From assembly GCA_019359245.1 (NCBI GenBank), contig JAHHHR010000065.1, forward strand, positions 1 to 40,890: a stretch of 40,890 nt of DNA, written 5' to 3'. This stretch comes from Nostoc desertorum CM1-VF14. Lineage in GTDB: Bacteria; Cyanobacteriota; Cyanobacteriia; Cyanobacteriales; Nostocaceae. The notes under the pieces were generated by a model, which worked only from the letters and a program-made list of their open reading frames with translations, did no database searches and was not told where the DNA came from. The position numbers and the translations under genes are program-made. Below, piece after piece: positions 40,832 through 40,890 of this stretch; positions within the stretch are counted from its first letter, which is position 1, and every line of letters begins with the position of its first letter.

Positions 40832-40890
40832 GCATTTGAGCAGTTTTAACCGATGAATCTACCCGCAACGCGATCGCTCCCAAAACAGTT

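Overview
The window reads as chromosomal DNA of a filamentous, heterocyst-forming cyanobacterium of the Nostoc group. The evidence is a psbA start at the left edge, many HIP1 octamers (GCGATCGC), a complete set of urea-transporter genes (urtABCDE), a cyanobacterial lipoxygenase N-terminus at the right edge, and the short dispersed repeats typical of Nostoc genomes. No rRNA, tRNA, CRISPR array or intact transposase was seen.

Layout. 1-3.5 kb: 5' end of psbA, a decayed 3' fragment of hrcA, two tandem paralogous membrane proteins and hrcA, all on the minus strand. 3.9-8.9 kb: a rhodanese, a DUF3352 protein, a DUF4279-like protein, a small secreted protein, cysE and an FMN-binding PNPOx-like protein. 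8.9-11.0 kb: a two-gene unit of a 2-oxoglutarate/Fe(II) oxygenase and an FAD (DAO-type) oxidoreductase. 11.1-18.9 kb: urtA, urtB, urtC, urtD and urtE behind a candidate NtcA promoter. About 2.5 kb of foreign-looking DNA separates urtD from urtE: an Uma2 nuclease-fold gene, a MITE-like element, a small coiled-coil gene, a 21-bp minisatellite and a toxin-antitoxin pair with a frameshifted toxin. 18.9-26 kb: a membrane protein, a cytochrome P450, and alaS with a partial second copy of its own 3' end about 2 kb away; toxin-antitoxin genes and remnants lie between the two copies. 26-29.6 kb: a broken HMA-domain-like gene, a GGDEF protein, an M41-like membrane protease and a DUF2945/DUF3140 pair. 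30-39.6 kb: a chemosensory locus, with cheA-cheW-mcp-cheB-cheR on the minus strand and cheY-cheC-hybrid kinase diverging from it. 40.1-40.8 kb: a truncated lipoxygenase gene.

How the parts work together. The urt genes encode a high-affinity ABC urea importer (binding protein, two permeases, two ATPases), expected to respond to nitrogen through NtcA. The chemosensory locus has a receptor without membrane segments, both adaptation enzymes, a kinase with two CheW-like domains, and a CheC-type phosphatase downstream of CheY, so it probably senses an intracellular signal.

The most striking pattern is a dispersed repeat whose additional 21 bp sits inside HIP1 octamers (GCGAT / CGC). Two copies are in frame inside protein genes, and one before/after pair is visible between the hrcA fragment and hrcA. 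The second is the alaS 3'-end duplication around toxin-antitoxin genes. I did not find a clearly new multi-gene defence or metabolic system. The best candidates for something undescribed are the repeat behaviour, the alaS/toxin-antitoxin arrangement and the soluble-receptor chemosensory locus.
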